The notes beneath the pieces are model-generated. The model saw nothing but the letters and a program-made list of their open reading frames with translations, did no database searches and was not told where the DNA came from. Positions 9,147 to 17,784 of a DNA stretch of 64,000 bases are shown in pieces; position 1 is the first letter of the stretch; each line of letters starts with the position of its first letter. Source of the DNA: G963702155 sp963702155 (lineage in GTDB: Bacteria; Pseudomonadota; Alphaproteobacteria; Micavibrionales; Micavibrionaceae); contig OY969717.1 of NCBI GenBank assembly GCA_963702155.1, positions 496,001 through 560,000 of the forward strand. Direction: 5' to 3'. A program made the position numbers and the translations under genes.

Positions 9147-10250
9147 TTAAGCCGCTTTGTTCTGAATGCCGGCTAATTCCGCAATCAAAACATCACCCAT
9201 CTCGGCTGTCGAAATGCACGTACATTTATCGGCCATAATATCCACCGTACGTAAACCCTTACCGAGGACAACTTGAACTGCGTCTTCTACATAGTCTGCC
9301 AAATCTAATTGATCCAAAGAATACCGGAGCGCCATTGCAAAACTTAAAATCGCCGCCAACGGGTTTGCTTTGCCTTGCCCTGCAATGTCTGGCGCCGATC
9401 CATGTACGGGCTCATAAACACCGGGTACACCATCCGCGCCCAATGATGCCGAAGGCAACATCCCTAATGATCCGGTCAACATCGCCGCCTGATCCGATAA
9501 AATATCACCAAATAAATTATCGGTCACAATAACATCAAACTGCGCCGGATTACGAAGCAACTGCATCGCGCAATTATCGGCATACATATGCTCTAACTGT
9601 ACGTCTTTATAATCCGCGCTATGTAGGGACGTTATCTCCTCCCGCCACAGTAACCCTGATTCCATCACATTAGACTTCTCGCACGATGTCACGCGCCCGC
9701 CACGCTTGCGCGCCAATTCAAACGCAACGCGTCCAATACGTACAATTTCATCCGAATCATACACTTGCGTATTCACCCCGCGGCGCTTGCCGTTACCAAT
9801 ATCTTCAATACCGCGCGGCTCTCCAAAATAAACCCCGCCCGTAAGCTCGCGTACAATCAATATATCAAGCCCGCGAACAATCTCGGGTTTCAGCGTAGAA
9901 GCATCAATCAGCGCATCAAAAACAAGGGCAGGGCGCAAATTCGCAAAAAGCTGCAATTCCTTACGTAATCTAAGTAAACCCGCCTCAGGCCGCTTGTCAT
10001 ATGCCGTATCTGTCCATTTCGGCCCGCCAACGGCGCCCAATAAAATTGCATCCGACTCTCGGCATTGTGCAAGCGTTACATCATCAAGCGGTACGCCATA
10101 TGTATCATAGGCACACCCGCCAATTAAACCCATTTGCGTTTCAATTGAAATGTCTGATGTAGTGTTAATCCACCCAATAACCTTCTCAACTTCGGCCATA
10201 ATCTCCGGCCCAATTCCGTCCCCCGGTAAGATCATCAAATTATATATCAT
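9147..10250 (-). CDS. leuB: 3-isopropylmalate dehydrogenase
   Basis: LeuB catalyses NAD-dependent oxidative decarboxylation of 3-isopropylmalate in leucine synthesis. The 367-residue protein has the N-terminal LPGDGIGPEI, the substrate loop ELTGGVYFGEPRG, and the metal/catalytic region DNLFGDILSDQAAMLTGSLG with the conserved aspartates. The GSAPDIAGQGKANPLA motif for NAD binding is also present. The length is normal and the frame intact. It is the last gene of leuC-HD-leuD-leuB, three bases after the leuD stop, so it is co-transcribed. Confidence 0.97.
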   Translation of the reverse strand: MIYNLMILPGDGIGPEIMAEVEKVIGWINTTSDISIETQMGLIGGCAYDTYGVPLDDVTLAQCRESDAILLGAVGGPKWTDTAYDKRPEAGLLRLRKELQLFANLRPALVFDALIDASTLKPEIVRGLDILIVRELTGGVYFGEPRGIEDIGNGKRRGVNTQVYDSDEIVRIGRVAFELARKRGGRVTSCEKSNVMESGLLWREEITSLHSADYKDVQLEHMYADNCAMQLLRNPAQFDVIVTDNLFGDILSDQAAMLTGSLGMLPSASLGADGVPGVYEPVHGSAPDIAGQGKANPLAAILSFAMALRYSLDQLDLADYVEDAVQVVLGKGLRTVDIMADKCTCISTAEMGDVLIAELAGIQNKAA

Positions 10251-10253
10251 GAT

Positions 10254-10889
10254 TTATACACCCTGTACGTCTCTGATTGAACCAAAAAGCCACGGTTTAT
10301 TATCCTTAAGATCGCCTTCATATGTGCCAATATGATCTTTTTTAGCCAGCGTCAGCCCAATATCATCCACCCCCTCAAGCAGACATTTCTTTCGAAATGG
10401 ATCAATATCAAACATAAAGTTCAGTTTATTGCCGCGTGTTATAGTTTGGCTCTCAAGATCAATTTCTATCAAACCTTCCGGATTATTCTGCGCCTCAATC
10501 ATAAGCGCATCAACGGCCGCCTCTGGTAAAACCACAGGTAAGATACCGTTTTTAAAACAATTATTATAAAAAATATCGGCATAGCTTGGCGCAATAATAC
10601 ATCGAATACCAAAATCCAAAATTGCCCACGGTGCATGCTCACGGCTTGATCCACAGCCAAAGTTATCACGCGTAATCAAAACCTCAGCGTTGCGGTAAGG
10701 CATTTTATTAAGAATAAAGTCCTCTTTTTCTGTGCCATCTTGGTTATACCGTATGTCATTAAAAGCATGAATACCGAGACCTGTACGTTTAATGGTACGT
10801 AAAAATTGCTTTGGTATTATAATATCCGTATCCACATTGATCATATCAAGGGGTGCGGCGATGCCTTTTAAATTTGTAAATGGTTTCAT
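10254..10889 (-). CDS. leuD: 3-isopropylmalate dehydratase small subunit
   Basis: LeuD is the swivelling small subunit that pairs with LeuC to isomerise 2-isopropylmalate to 3-isopropylmalate. The 211-residue protein shows NVDTDIIIPKQFL near the N-terminus and the conserved NFGCGSSREHAPWA active-site loop, then IIAPSYADIFYNNCFKNG. It ends three bases before the leuB start and lies 14 bases after an HD-GYP-like gene that separates it from leuC. Confidence 0.97.
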   Translation of the reverse strand: MKPFTNLKGIAAPLDMINVDTDIIIPKQFLRTIKRTGLGIHAFNDIRYNQDGTEKEDFILNKMPYRNAEVLITRDNFGCGSSREHAPWAILDFGIRCIIAPSYADIFYNNCFKNGILPVVLPEAAVDALMIEAQNNPEGLIEIDLESQTITRGNKLNFMFDIDPFRKKCLLEGVDDIGLTLAKKDHIGTYEGDLKDNKPWLFGSIRDVQGV

Positions 10890-10903
10890 AAATTCACCTT
10901 ATC

Positions 10904-11584
10904 TTAAATCATTGAAAGCTTGTATTGTTCAAAAACATCAAATAAATCAGGATCAAACATATGCATTTTTTCTGTACGCATACGGTTCAAAACACTAACA
11001 ACGCTCACATCTCTATCACCAAAATGTGGACGCGTGACAGACCATCCATCAAATGCCTCCACAATGGCGGCCAAGCGTACAGGGATAGAAATTTTATCAG
11101 CCTCTAAACCATGTGTACCGCCCCCATCCATTTGCTCATGATGGTTTAAAATAATATCATAGGCCAGCGTTTTGAACGGATGATCAATATCCTTAAAATT
11201 ATCTTTAAACTGATTAGCCCCTAAGGTTGTATGCGTACGTCTTTGCTTTTTCAATCCATCGCTCGGTTTTTCATGGATATCCCATATATCGTGAGGTAAC
11301 GCGGTTTTTCCAATATCATGGATTAAAACCGCTTGATAAAGATTTTCGCCGGCATGGGGAGGAAGCCCCGCATATAAACAAACTTCACGTACATCTTTTG
11401 CAACACGTAAGGCATGATCATAAAAAATATAAGATGTGTCTTTCGGCCTCAAACCATCATATGTTTTTAAGTTTTGCAACTGCTCTACAATAAAAGGTTT
11501 AAAACGTGTTTGACACACCGGATCAGTGTTAAAATCAAAATCATCCGGCCAGCCTGAGCGTGTGAATATAGCGGGCTGCATCAT
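10904..11584 (-). CDS. HD-GYP-like metal-dependent phosphohydrolase between leuC and leuD
   Basis: A 226-residue protein with an HD fold: His in FYDHALRVAKDV, the HD pair in LIHDIGKTALPHDI, a later His in RRTHTTLGA, and HHEQMDGGGTHGLEADKISIPVRL, which matches the HD-GYP pattern HHE..DG.GYP....IP. The GYP triplet itself is replaced by THG. True HD-GYP domains hydrolyse cyclic di-GMP; this variant may act on another nucleotide. Its start overlaps the leuC stop by four bases (ATGA), so it belongs to the leucine operon. No sensor domain is present. Confidence 0.8.
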   Translation of the reverse strand: MMQPAIFTRSGWPDDFDFNTDPVCQTRFKPFIVEQLQNLKTYDGLRPKDTSYIFYDHALRVAKDVREVCLYAGLPPHAGENLYQAVLIHDIGKTALPHDIWDIHEKPSDGLKKQRRTHTTLGANQFKDNFKDIDHPFKTLAYDIILNHHEQMDGGGTHGLEADKISIPVRLAAIVEAFDGWSVTRPHFGDRDVSVVSVLNRMRTEKMHMFDPDLFDVFEQYKLSMI

Positions 11585-12987
11585 AAATCGCGCACATCTG
11601 TCAGCCGGCCGGTAATGGCCGCCGCTGCCGCCATAGCTGGGCTCATAAGATGCGTACGTCCGCCGCGCCCTTGCCGACCTTCAAAATTACGGTTTGATGT
11701 TGAGGCACATCGCTCTCCCGATAAAAGTTTATCGGCATTCATTGCCAAGCACATTGAACATCCAGGCTCCCGCCAATCAAAACCTGCTTCTTTCAAAATA
11801 ATATCCAGCCCCTCTGCTTCGGCCTGCGCTTTAACTAAACCAGACCCTGGAACAATCATCGCATGAACGCCATCCGCAACCGTACGCCCTTTGGCTACAT
11901 CCGTAACGGCTCTAATATCTTCAATTCTTCCATTGGTGCATGATCCAACAAAGACCTTATCAACGGCAATATCCTGCATATTCTGACCAGCCTCAAGTCC
12001 CATATAGTCAAGCATACGCTGAACCGACGCACGTTTATTCTCATCTTCGAAGTCAAGTGGTGAAGGCACTTTACCAGTAATTGGCACAATATCTTCCGGC
12101 GTTGTACCCCATGTGACAAGAGGAATAATATGCGCCGCATCAAGTGTGACTTCCTTATCATACCGCGCTCCATCATCTGAATGAAGCGTACGCCAATATG
12201 CAACAGCATCATCCCATTGCTCCGCCGTAGGCGCCATTGGTCGGCCTTTAATATAGTCAAATGTCACATCATCTGGCGCAATAAGGCCTGCCCGCGCGCC
12301 GCCTTCTATCGACATATTACAAACGGTCATACGTCCTTCCATAGAAAGCGTGCGTATCGCATCACCTGCAAATTCAATAACATGCCCCGCGCCGCCAGCT
12401 GTTCCAATTTTTCCAATAATCGCGAGAATAATATCCTTTGCCGTAACGCCTGCGCCCACTTCGCCGTTCACCGTAATCCTAAGTGTTTTTGCAGGTTTCT
12501 GTATAAGAGTTTGCGTAGCAAGTACGTGTTCAACTTCTGATGTTCCGATACCAAAAGCCAGCGCGCCAAATGCACCGTGGGTACTTGTGTGACTGTCTCC
12601 GCATACAATTGTCATGCCCGGCTGCGTAAATCCTTGTTCCGGACCAATAATGTGAACAATGCCTTGGCGCTTATCACTCATGTCAAACAGTTTGATTCCA
12701 AACTCTTCACAATTACGCGTGAGCGTTTCGACTTGTATCCGGCTATCTTCTTCTTGAATACCGAGCGAGCGATCCGTGGTCGGCACGTTGTGATCGGCCA
12801 CAGCTAATGTCGCATCTGGCCGCCGTACGCGTCTTCCCGCAAGTCGAAGCCCTTCAAACGCTTGCGGAGAAGTCACTTCGTGAACCAAGTGCCGGTCAAT
12901 ATATAAAAGGCAGGTCCCATTATCACCTTCATGTACAACATGCGCCTTCCAAATTTTTTCAAACAAACTCTGTGGTGTTTCGGTCAT
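11581..12987 (-). CDS. leuC: 3-isopropylmalate dehydratase large subunit
   Basis: LeuC is the aconitase-family [4Fe-4S] large subunit of isopropylmalate isomerase. At 468 residues it has full length. The signature VADHNVPTT, the GDSHTSTHGAFGALAFGIGT segment, and three cluster cysteines (VGSCTNGRIEDIR, then GCSMCLAMN) are all present. It is the first gene of the leu operon, and the region upstream holds a 14-base palindrome and an A/T-rich hairpin over the start. The stop overlaps the HD-GYP-like gene by four bases. Confidence 0.97.
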   Translation of the reverse strand: MTETPQSLFEKIWKAHVVHEGDNGTCLLYIDRHLVHEVTSPQAFEGLRLAGRRVRRPDATLAVADHNVPTTDRSLGIQEEDSRIQVETLTRNCEEFGIKLFDMSDKRQGIVHIIGPEQGFTQPGMTIVCGDSHTSTHGAFGALAFGIGTSEVEHVLATQTLIQKPAKTLRITVNGEVGAGVTAKDIILAIIGKIGTAGGAGHVIEFAGDAIRTLSMEGRMTVCNMSIEGGARAGLIAPDDVTFDYIKGRPMAPTAEQWDDAVAYWRTLHSDDGARYDKEVTLDAAHIIPLVTWGTTPEDIVPITGKVPSPLDFEDENKRASVQRMLDYMGLEAGQNMQDIAVDKVFVGSCTNGRIEDIRAVTDVAKGRTVADGVHAMIVPGSGLVKAQAEAEGLDIILKEAGFDWREPGCSMCLAMNADKLLSGERCASTSNRNFEGRQGRGGRTHLMSPAMAAAAAITGRLTDVRDL

Positions 12988-13042
12988 TTCTTAAATGCTT
13001 TTTTTTAAAAAGCACCTTCTTAAATCAATGTTAAGCTTTAAC

Positions 13043-13056
13043 GAATAATATTATTC
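13043..13056. promoter_or_regulatory. 14-base perfect palindrome in the divergent leuC promoter region
   Basis: GAATAATATTATTC reads the same on both strands. It lies 56 bases upstream of leuC (minus) and about 104 bases upstream of the small plus-strand gene at 13160. Its place in a divergent intergenic gap suggests an operator for a dimeric regulator. The A/T-only core makes chance occurrence fairly likely in this genome. Confidence 0.35.
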
Positions 13057-13159
13057 TTCAAATATAGCCCTAAGCTAGAGCAGGGAAGGGCGACCTGTCA
13101 ATAAAAGACCGCATAAACGCGTGACAATATAGGCAGACATATAATTAACGGGGGTGAGT

Positions 13160-13453
13160 ATGGGAAAGAAACAAACCGATCAAGGGCATGGCGTACGCGC
13201 GGAGTTTTTAAAAGATAAAACAGGAAAACCAACAATAGAGTTTTTTGATCCGGCATATATTCGTGCAGAAAATGTTATAATCAATAAGGAAAGCGGAGAT
13301 GTGCACGCCGTTCTTTACGATAACCTTTACTATATTGGGCAGCTTGAAAATGGATGGGCAAAAGGTTTAAATCAGGGCGATAAAATAAATTTATCTGCTA
13401 TGCATTATAATGGTTATAAAGTCACACTAAATGCGCCGATATCTCTTAATTAG
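13160..13453 (+). CDS. Small conserved-looking hypothetical protein
   Basis: About 97 residues. The sequence shows no helix of membrane type and no signal peptide. It has a beta-rich look with alternating residues (KPTIEFFDPAYIRAENVII, GDVHAVLYDNLYYIGQLEN, YNGYKVTLNAPISLN), possibly a small barrel. The start at ATG 13160 is preferred over GTG 13154 because GGGGGTG lies just upstream. It is monocistronic, divergent from leuC and followed by a terminator. I do not recognise it. Confidence 0.6.
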   Translation: MGKKQTDQGHGVRAEFLKDKTGKPTIEFFDPAYIRAENVIINKESGDVHAVLYDNLYYIGQLENGWAKGLNQGDKINLSAMHYNGYKVTLNAPISLN

Positions 13454-13483
13454 TATTGTATAAAGAATAATAACTCAAAAAAA

Positions 13484-13514
13484 CAAAAGCAGGCTATTAT
13501 GCCTGCTTTTTAAA
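13484..13514. terminator. Bidirectional terminator between the small gene and rplS
   Basis: AAAAGCAGGC, a six-base loop (TATTAT), then GCCTGCTTTTT. The stem is at least ten pairs and has an A-run on one side and a T-run on the other. It serves the plus-strand gene ending at 13453 and the minus-strand rplS ending at 13536. Confidence 0.85.
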
Positions 13515-13535
13515 TATAATTTAAAAAATCGATGT

Positions 13536-13967
13536 TTAAGATTTTCTGGCTTTCTTGGCCGCTTTTTTAGCTTTGCGCTCTTCTGCAGCTTTTGTATCAA
13601 TACCATGACCAGAAGTACGTTCGGCAATACGAGCAGACTTACCGCGTAAATTACGAAGATAATAAAGCTTGGCGCGGCGTACCGAACCACGGCGCATTAA
13701 TTCAATGCTGTCAACGCGTGAGCTCCATAAAGGAAAAACACGTTCTACGCCTTCACCATAACTGATCTTACGTACGGTAAAATTTTCATTAATGCCCGCA
13801 CCTTTGCGAGAGATACATACGCCTTCATAAGCCTGAATACGTTCACGTGTGCCTTCACGCACTTTAACATTAACTTTAATTATATCACCTGGGCTAAAAT
13901 CCGGAATTTCTTTGGATTGCTGAATTTCAGCCAATTGTTTAGCTTCATATTTTTGAATAGTATTCAT
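13536..13967 (-). CDS. rplS: 50S ribosomal protein L19
   Basis: L19 lies at the interface of the ribosomal subunits. The 143-residue protein has the core PGDIIKVNVKVREGTRERIQ, then FTVRKISYGEGVERVFPLWS and the C-terminal RRGSVRRAKLYYLRNLRGKSARI. A basic Lys/Ala-rich tail of about 25 residues follows, common in alphaproteobacteria. It ends the rpsP-rimM-trmD block. The 195-base gap to trmD holds no ORF that I can support and probably contains an rplS promoter. Confidence 0.97.
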   Translation of the reverse strand: MNTIQKYEAKQLAEIQQSKEIPDFSPGDIIKVNVKVREGTRERIQAYEGVCISRKGAGINENFTVRKISYGEGVERVFPLWSSRVDSIELMRRGSVRRAKLYYLRNLRGKSARIAERTSGHGIDTKAAEERKAKKAAKKARKS

Positions 13968-14162
13968 AGGTCTTAATCCTTTAATTTTCGCAGAACCCGA
14001 TTTCGAATTTACTTTTATCTAGCATAAGAGCAAACCGGCGGTTCATTTATATTTTTAAAAAGGTGTCTAAATCTAAATATAGTAAAGACAGATATAATTG
14101 TGCGTTTTATACGCGCGATTTGAAGGACTTGCAAGTAAATAACATGAATAAACCGTACTTTT

Positions 14163-14876
14163 TTAATCTTCTTCTGCATTTTTTTGAATAAGATCAGGCC
14201 GTACGCGTTTTGTAATCTCGTAGGATTGCGCCTTCTGCCAGTTCTGAATATTTTTATGATGACCAGATGTTAAAACCTCAGGGGTTTCAAACGGCCGACC
14301 ATCACGCGTTTCCCAAAGTGCAGGGCGCGTATAATGCGGGTGCTCAAGGTAGCCATTTTTATCGTTTGAAAAACTCTCATTCGCCGCCGTTTCATCATTC
14401 CCCATCACGCCCGGCAACAGACGAATACACGCATCCATTAAAATAAGCGCGGCTGGCTCCCCACCAGATAAAACATAATCACCAATGCTGATCTCTACAA
14501 AATCATACGCTTCTAAAAAACGTTGATCCACACCTTCATATCGCCCGCATAGTAAAGTGATAGAGGGTGTACGTATAAAGTTTTCGGCTTTTTGCTGCGT
14601 TAAGGGGGTACCACGCGGGCTTAAGTAATAACATTGGCCTGGTTTAGGGATAGATAAAAAGCTTTGCTCTAAAACATCGGCACGCAAAATCATGCCTGCG
14701 CCTCCGCCAAATGGAGTGTCATCTACCGCCTTATGCGTACCGTGACCGTAATCACGAATATTATGTATGGAATATGACCATATATCTTTCTCAAGCGCTT
14801 TACCGCTTAAAGACATGCCCAATGACCCGGGAAACATCTCCGGAAATAAGGTCATAATATTCACATGCCAGTTCAT
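14163..14876 (-). CDS. trmD: tRNA (guanine-37-N1) methyltransferase
   Basis: TrmD methylates G37 of tRNAs reading CNN codons, using S-adenosylmethionine, and prevents +1 frameshifting. The 237-residue protein has FGGGAGMILRADVL, SPRGTPLTQQKAENF, LLCGRYEGVDQRFLE and the knot region EISIGDYVLSGGEPAA, all TrmD hallmarks. Its start overlaps the stop of a 46-codon gene (ATGA), so the small gene is translated with it. Confidence 0.97.
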   Translation of the reverse strand: MNWHVNIMTLFPEMFPGSLGMSLSGKALEKDIWSYSIHNIRDYGHGTHKAVDDTPFGGGAGMILRADVLEQSFLSIPKPGQCYYLSPRGTPLTQQKAENFIRTPSITLLCGRYEGVDQRFLEAYDFVEISIGDYVLSGGEPAALILMDACIRLLPGVMGNDETAANESFSNDKNGYLEHPHYTRPALWETRDGRPFETPEVLTSGHHKNIQNWQKAQSYEITKRVRPDLIQKNAEED

Positions 14877-15013
14877 GTTTTTATATTTTTTCGTTTTATA
14901 AAATAATCATCAAAAACAAAGGCCTCTATACCTTGAGAATGTAAATAGCCTTTTTTTAAATGCGCTACATAAGGGTTATATTCAACATCAACCAATACAA
15001 GTGGGCAGGACAT
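14873..15013 (-). CDS. 46-aa protein between rimM and trmD, DUF2007-like (tentative)
   Basis: This short frame starts at an ATG directly after the rimM stop and ends in the TGA that overlaps the trmD ATG, so it fills the gap exactly. The peptide reads MSCPLVLVDVEYNPYVAHLK and continues GYLHSQGIEAFVFDDY, ending in a basic tail. The pattern (value for a measured site, then a helix, then GIEAFVFDD) resembles small DUF2007 proteins, which have Gly-Ile/Glu-Ala-Phe-Val followed by acidic residues. Coupling on both sides argues that it is a real gene. Its function is unknown. Confidence 0.6.
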   Translation of the reverse strand: MSCPLVLVDVEYNPYVAHLKKGYLHSQGIEAFVFDDYFIKRKNIKT

Positions 15014-15526
15014 TTATAAATCCTTTAAAGCCAAAGCATTATCTGTAAGTATGATAGTTTTTGTATCTGTATCGATATTTGAAACATACATTTCGGCAAT
15101 GGGAACATAAAAAGCAGAGCCGATTTTAGGTTTGATTTCAAGAAGATCTCCCGCGCCAAAATTAGCCACGGTAATAACAAGTCCAGCATCTTCACCATTC
15201 TCAAATGAGGCAATCATATCGATCATGTCTTCATGATAAACACCATCATCTTCATCAAGATTGGGAAGAGAATCGCGAGATACGTAAAGCTCTAAGCCTT
15301 TATAATGCTCGGCTTCATTACGGTCATGAACACCTTCAATCTCCGCAAGCCAGACCTTACCTTGTGAGTTTTTAAGCGTTACTGAAACCGTATCATCACC
15401 TTGCTCTGAAGTATAAAGCGGGCTTAGGTCTTCCAAAAGACGTACATCATCGCCAAAGGGCTGGATTTTAACCAGCCCTTTTAAACCATGTACATTTGTA
15501 ATTCTACCCAGGCAAACACGCTTCAT
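15014..15526 (-). CDS. rimM: 16S rRNA processing protein RimM
   Basis: RimM is a 30S assembly factor acting on the head domain together with S19. The 170-residue protein begins LGRITNVHGLKGLVKIQPF, the typical N-terminal barrel, and has the C-terminal PRC-barrel part with FYVPIAEMYVSNID. The segment HDRNEAEHYKGLELYVSRD is well conserved. The start is six bases after the rpsP stop. Confidence 0.95.
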   Translation of the reverse strand: MKRVCLGRITNVHGLKGLVKIQPFGDDVRLLEDLSPLYTSEQGDDTVSVTLKNSQGKVWLAEIEGVHDRNEAEHYKGLELYVSRDSLPNLDEDDGVYHEDMIDMIASFENGEDAGLVITVANFGAGDLLEIKPKIGSAFYVPIAEMYVSNIDTDTKTIILTDNALALKDL

Positions 15527-15531
15527 AAGCT

Positions 15532-16056
15532 CTAAGCGTCTTTCTTTTCTTCGGTTGCTTCGCCTGCAGCATCGGCTTTCACCTCTTCTGCTTTTGGCTC
15601 TTCAGCCGATTCTGCAGAGGCGTCCTCAGCCGGAGTTTCCTCCGCAGGAGCTGCCACCGCTTCGGCTTCTGCAGCTTTAGCATCTTCTTTTGCTTGCTTG
15701 GCCGCTTCTTCTGCTTCTTTACGTTTTTCTTCTTTATCTTCTATGCGCAAACGTGCCTTTTCTCCCATAGCGGATTTCTTGGGGCGGTTTGGCTGTTCAG
15801 GCATATCAATAACGCCGGCTTTGCCCAAGAATATAGAAACACGCTCGGATGGTTTTGCACCCTGTGAAAGCCAATACTCAACACGCTCTTGGTTGAATTG
15901 TACGCGTTGATCATTATCTTGCTCCAAAAGCGGGTTGTACGTACCCAGTTTCTCGATATATCGGCCATCACGCGGCATACGCTTATCCGCGACGACGATA
16001 CGGTAGAACGGACGGTTTTTACGGCCTCCGCGAGCCAGTCTGATTGCTAGTGCCAT
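15532..16056 (-). CDS. rpsP: 30S ribosomal protein S16 with long Ala/Glu/Lys tail
   Basis: S16 is a primary-binding 30S protein. Residues 1-82 form the normal fold (IRLARGGRKNRPFYRIVVAD, RDGRYIEKLGTYNPL, LSQGAKPSERVSIFL). Residues from about 90 to 174 are a low-complexity Ala/Glu/Lys extension. Extended tails occur in alphaproteobacterial S16, but this one doubles the protein. It heads the rpsP-rimM-small gene-trmD operon, with a GGAGAA site before the start. Confidence 0.97.
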   Translation of the reverse strand: MALAIRLARGGRKNRPFYRIVVADKRMPRDGRYIEKLGTYNPLLEQDNDQRVQFNQERVEYWLSQGAKPSERVSIFLGKAGVIDMPEQPNRPKKSAMGEKARLRIEDKEEKRKEAEEAAKQAKEDAKAAEAEAVAAPAEETPAEDASAESAEEPKAEEVKADAAGEATEEKKDA

Positions 16057-16167
16057 TTTGTTTTCTCCTTTTAAAAAATGTAAATAAATCAGATTAAAAA
16101 ATGCCCTGTACGTCTTTTTTATATGAAGAATTATAAAGTGATCATATAGAGCATGTTCAAATACGAC

Positions 16168-17694
16168 TTATTTTTTACCCTTCTTCCCCGTTTGACCGCC
16201 TAACAAATTTGATAAAGCGTTGCCACCACCTAATCCGGGTATACTGCCAGATCCGCCACTTGCAAATGGGTTAGCGCCAAGCGCACCTAAATCGGCTTTT
16301 TGCATATCATCAGCTAATTTATCCGGATCCATAGAACCAGCCATCATCTCAAGCTCGTCCATTTTTCCGCCCATAAGGCCTTTCATCTGCTTCATCATGC
16401 CGCCCATACCCATTTTTTTCATACGTTTCATCATGGTTTGCATTTGCTTTTGCTGCTTTACAAGGCGGTTAATCTCCTGAACGCTAGAGCCAGAACCCGC
16501 CGCAATCCGTTTTTTCCGTGATGCGTTCAATAAGTCAGGCTTGGCACGCTCGGCCAAAGTCATAGAGAGAATGATCGCTTCTTGTTTGGAAACCATGCCA
16601 TCATTTACACCCATCTCATCAAGCTGCCCTGCCATTTTTCCAAGACCGGGCAGAAGTTTCATCATTGAACCCATACCGCCCATCTTTTTCATTTGGCGAA
16701 TTTGAGAGAGAAGGTCATTAAAATCAAATTGACCCTTCTTGAATTTCTGCGCCATTTTCTGGGCGTCTTCTTGATCGACGGTTTCTGCCGCTTTCTCAAC
16801 AAGTGATACAATATCACCCATCCCCAGAATGCGCCCCGCAATACGTTCAGGATGAAATTGTTCGATCTCTGTCCATTTTTCACCCACTCCGATAAGCTTA
16901 ATCGGCTTTCCGGTCACGGCCTTCATAGACATCGCCGCGCCGCCACGTGCATCTCCGTCAACACGTGTGAGCATGATACCGGTAAGCCCGACTTTTTCAT
17001 CAAAAATTTTAGCCGTATTGACCGCATCTTGCCCCGTCATTGCATCAGCAATAAGTAGCGTTTCAATAGGATGGGTTGCATCGCGAATGGCCGAAGCCTC
17101 CGCCATTAATTCTTCATCTATGGATAAGCGACCCGCCGTATCCAGCATGACAAGGTCAAATCCCTCTTTACGTGCCGTATCAACTGCGCGTTTGGCAATA
17201 TCAACCGGCTTTTGTCCCTCTACGATAGGCAGCGTAGAAACACCAGTTTGTTCACCAAGCTGTTTTAGCTGCTCTTGCGCGGCAGGCCGGTAAATATCAA
17301 GAGACGCCATCAAAACTTTCTTTTTCTGACGATCGGTCAGCATCTTGGCTATTTTCGCCGTAGACGTTGTCTTACCAGACCCCTGCAGGCCAACCATAAG
17401 ATAGACAGAGGGTGGCGAAGAGAATTTAAGCGCCTCATGCTCTGAACCAAGCATTTTGACCAGCTCGTCATGAACAATTTTTACAACTTGCTGCCCCGGA
17501 TTCACGCCCTTTACAACATTTTGCCCAACGGCTTTATCTTTAATCTGGGTAATAAAATCTTTAACAACTGGAAGGGCAACATCCGCCTCTAGCAAGGCCA
17601 TACGTATTTCCTTACTGACCGCCATTACATCATTTTCACTCAAGCTACCTTTACCACGTAACTTTGCAAAAACATTGCCTAGTTTATCGCTCAA
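16168..17694 (-). CDS. ffh: Signal recognition particle GTPase Ffh
   Basis: Ffh binds 4.5S RNA and signal sequences and targets ribosomes to FtsY. The 508-residue protein has the N domain, G motifs GLQGSGKTTSTAK, DTAGRLS and TRVDGDARGG, and a Met-rich M domain from about residue 325 (KKMGGMGSMM, MKRMKKMGMGGMMKQM). The tail ends in Gly-rich and basic residues. It is divergent from dapF and about 110 bases upstream of rpsP, the usual alphaproteobacterial order. Confidence 0.97.
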   Translation of the reverse strand: MSDKLGNVFAKLRGKGSLSENDVMAVSKEIRMALLEADVALPVVKDFITQIKDKAVGQNVVKGVNPGQQVVKIVHDELVKMLGSEHEALKFSSPPSVYLMVGLQGSGKTTSTAKIAKMLTDRQKKKVLMASLDIYRPAAQEQLKQLGEQTGVSTLPIVEGQKPVDIAKRAVDTARKEGFDLVMLDTAGRLSIDEELMAEASAIRDATHPIETLLIADAMTGQDAVNTAKIFDEKVGLTGIMLTRVDGDARGGAAMSMKAVTGKPIKLIGVGEKWTEIEQFHPERIAGRILGMGDIVSLVEKAAETVDQEDAQKMAQKFKKGQFDFNDLLSQIRQMKKMGGMGSMMKLLPGLGKMAGQLDEMGVNDGMVSKQEAIILSMTLAERAKPDLLNASRKKRIAAGSGSSVQEINRLVKQQKQMQTMMKRMKKMGMGGMMKQMKGLMGGKMDELEMMAGSMDPDKLADDMQKADLGALGANPFASGGSGSIPGLGGGNALSNLLGGQTGKKGKK

Positions 17695-17784
17695 TCAGTC
17701 AAACATCGTAATCCAATCGCTTAATAGCATTTAAACCACTCTGAGCGTATGCGCCGAGAGCGGTGTACCTGATCCTCTAAAGAC

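Noticed and set aside
13475..13690. Open frame overlapping rplS on the minus strand
   Set aside because: It lies in another frame of a clear ribosomal protein gene and crosses the terminator.
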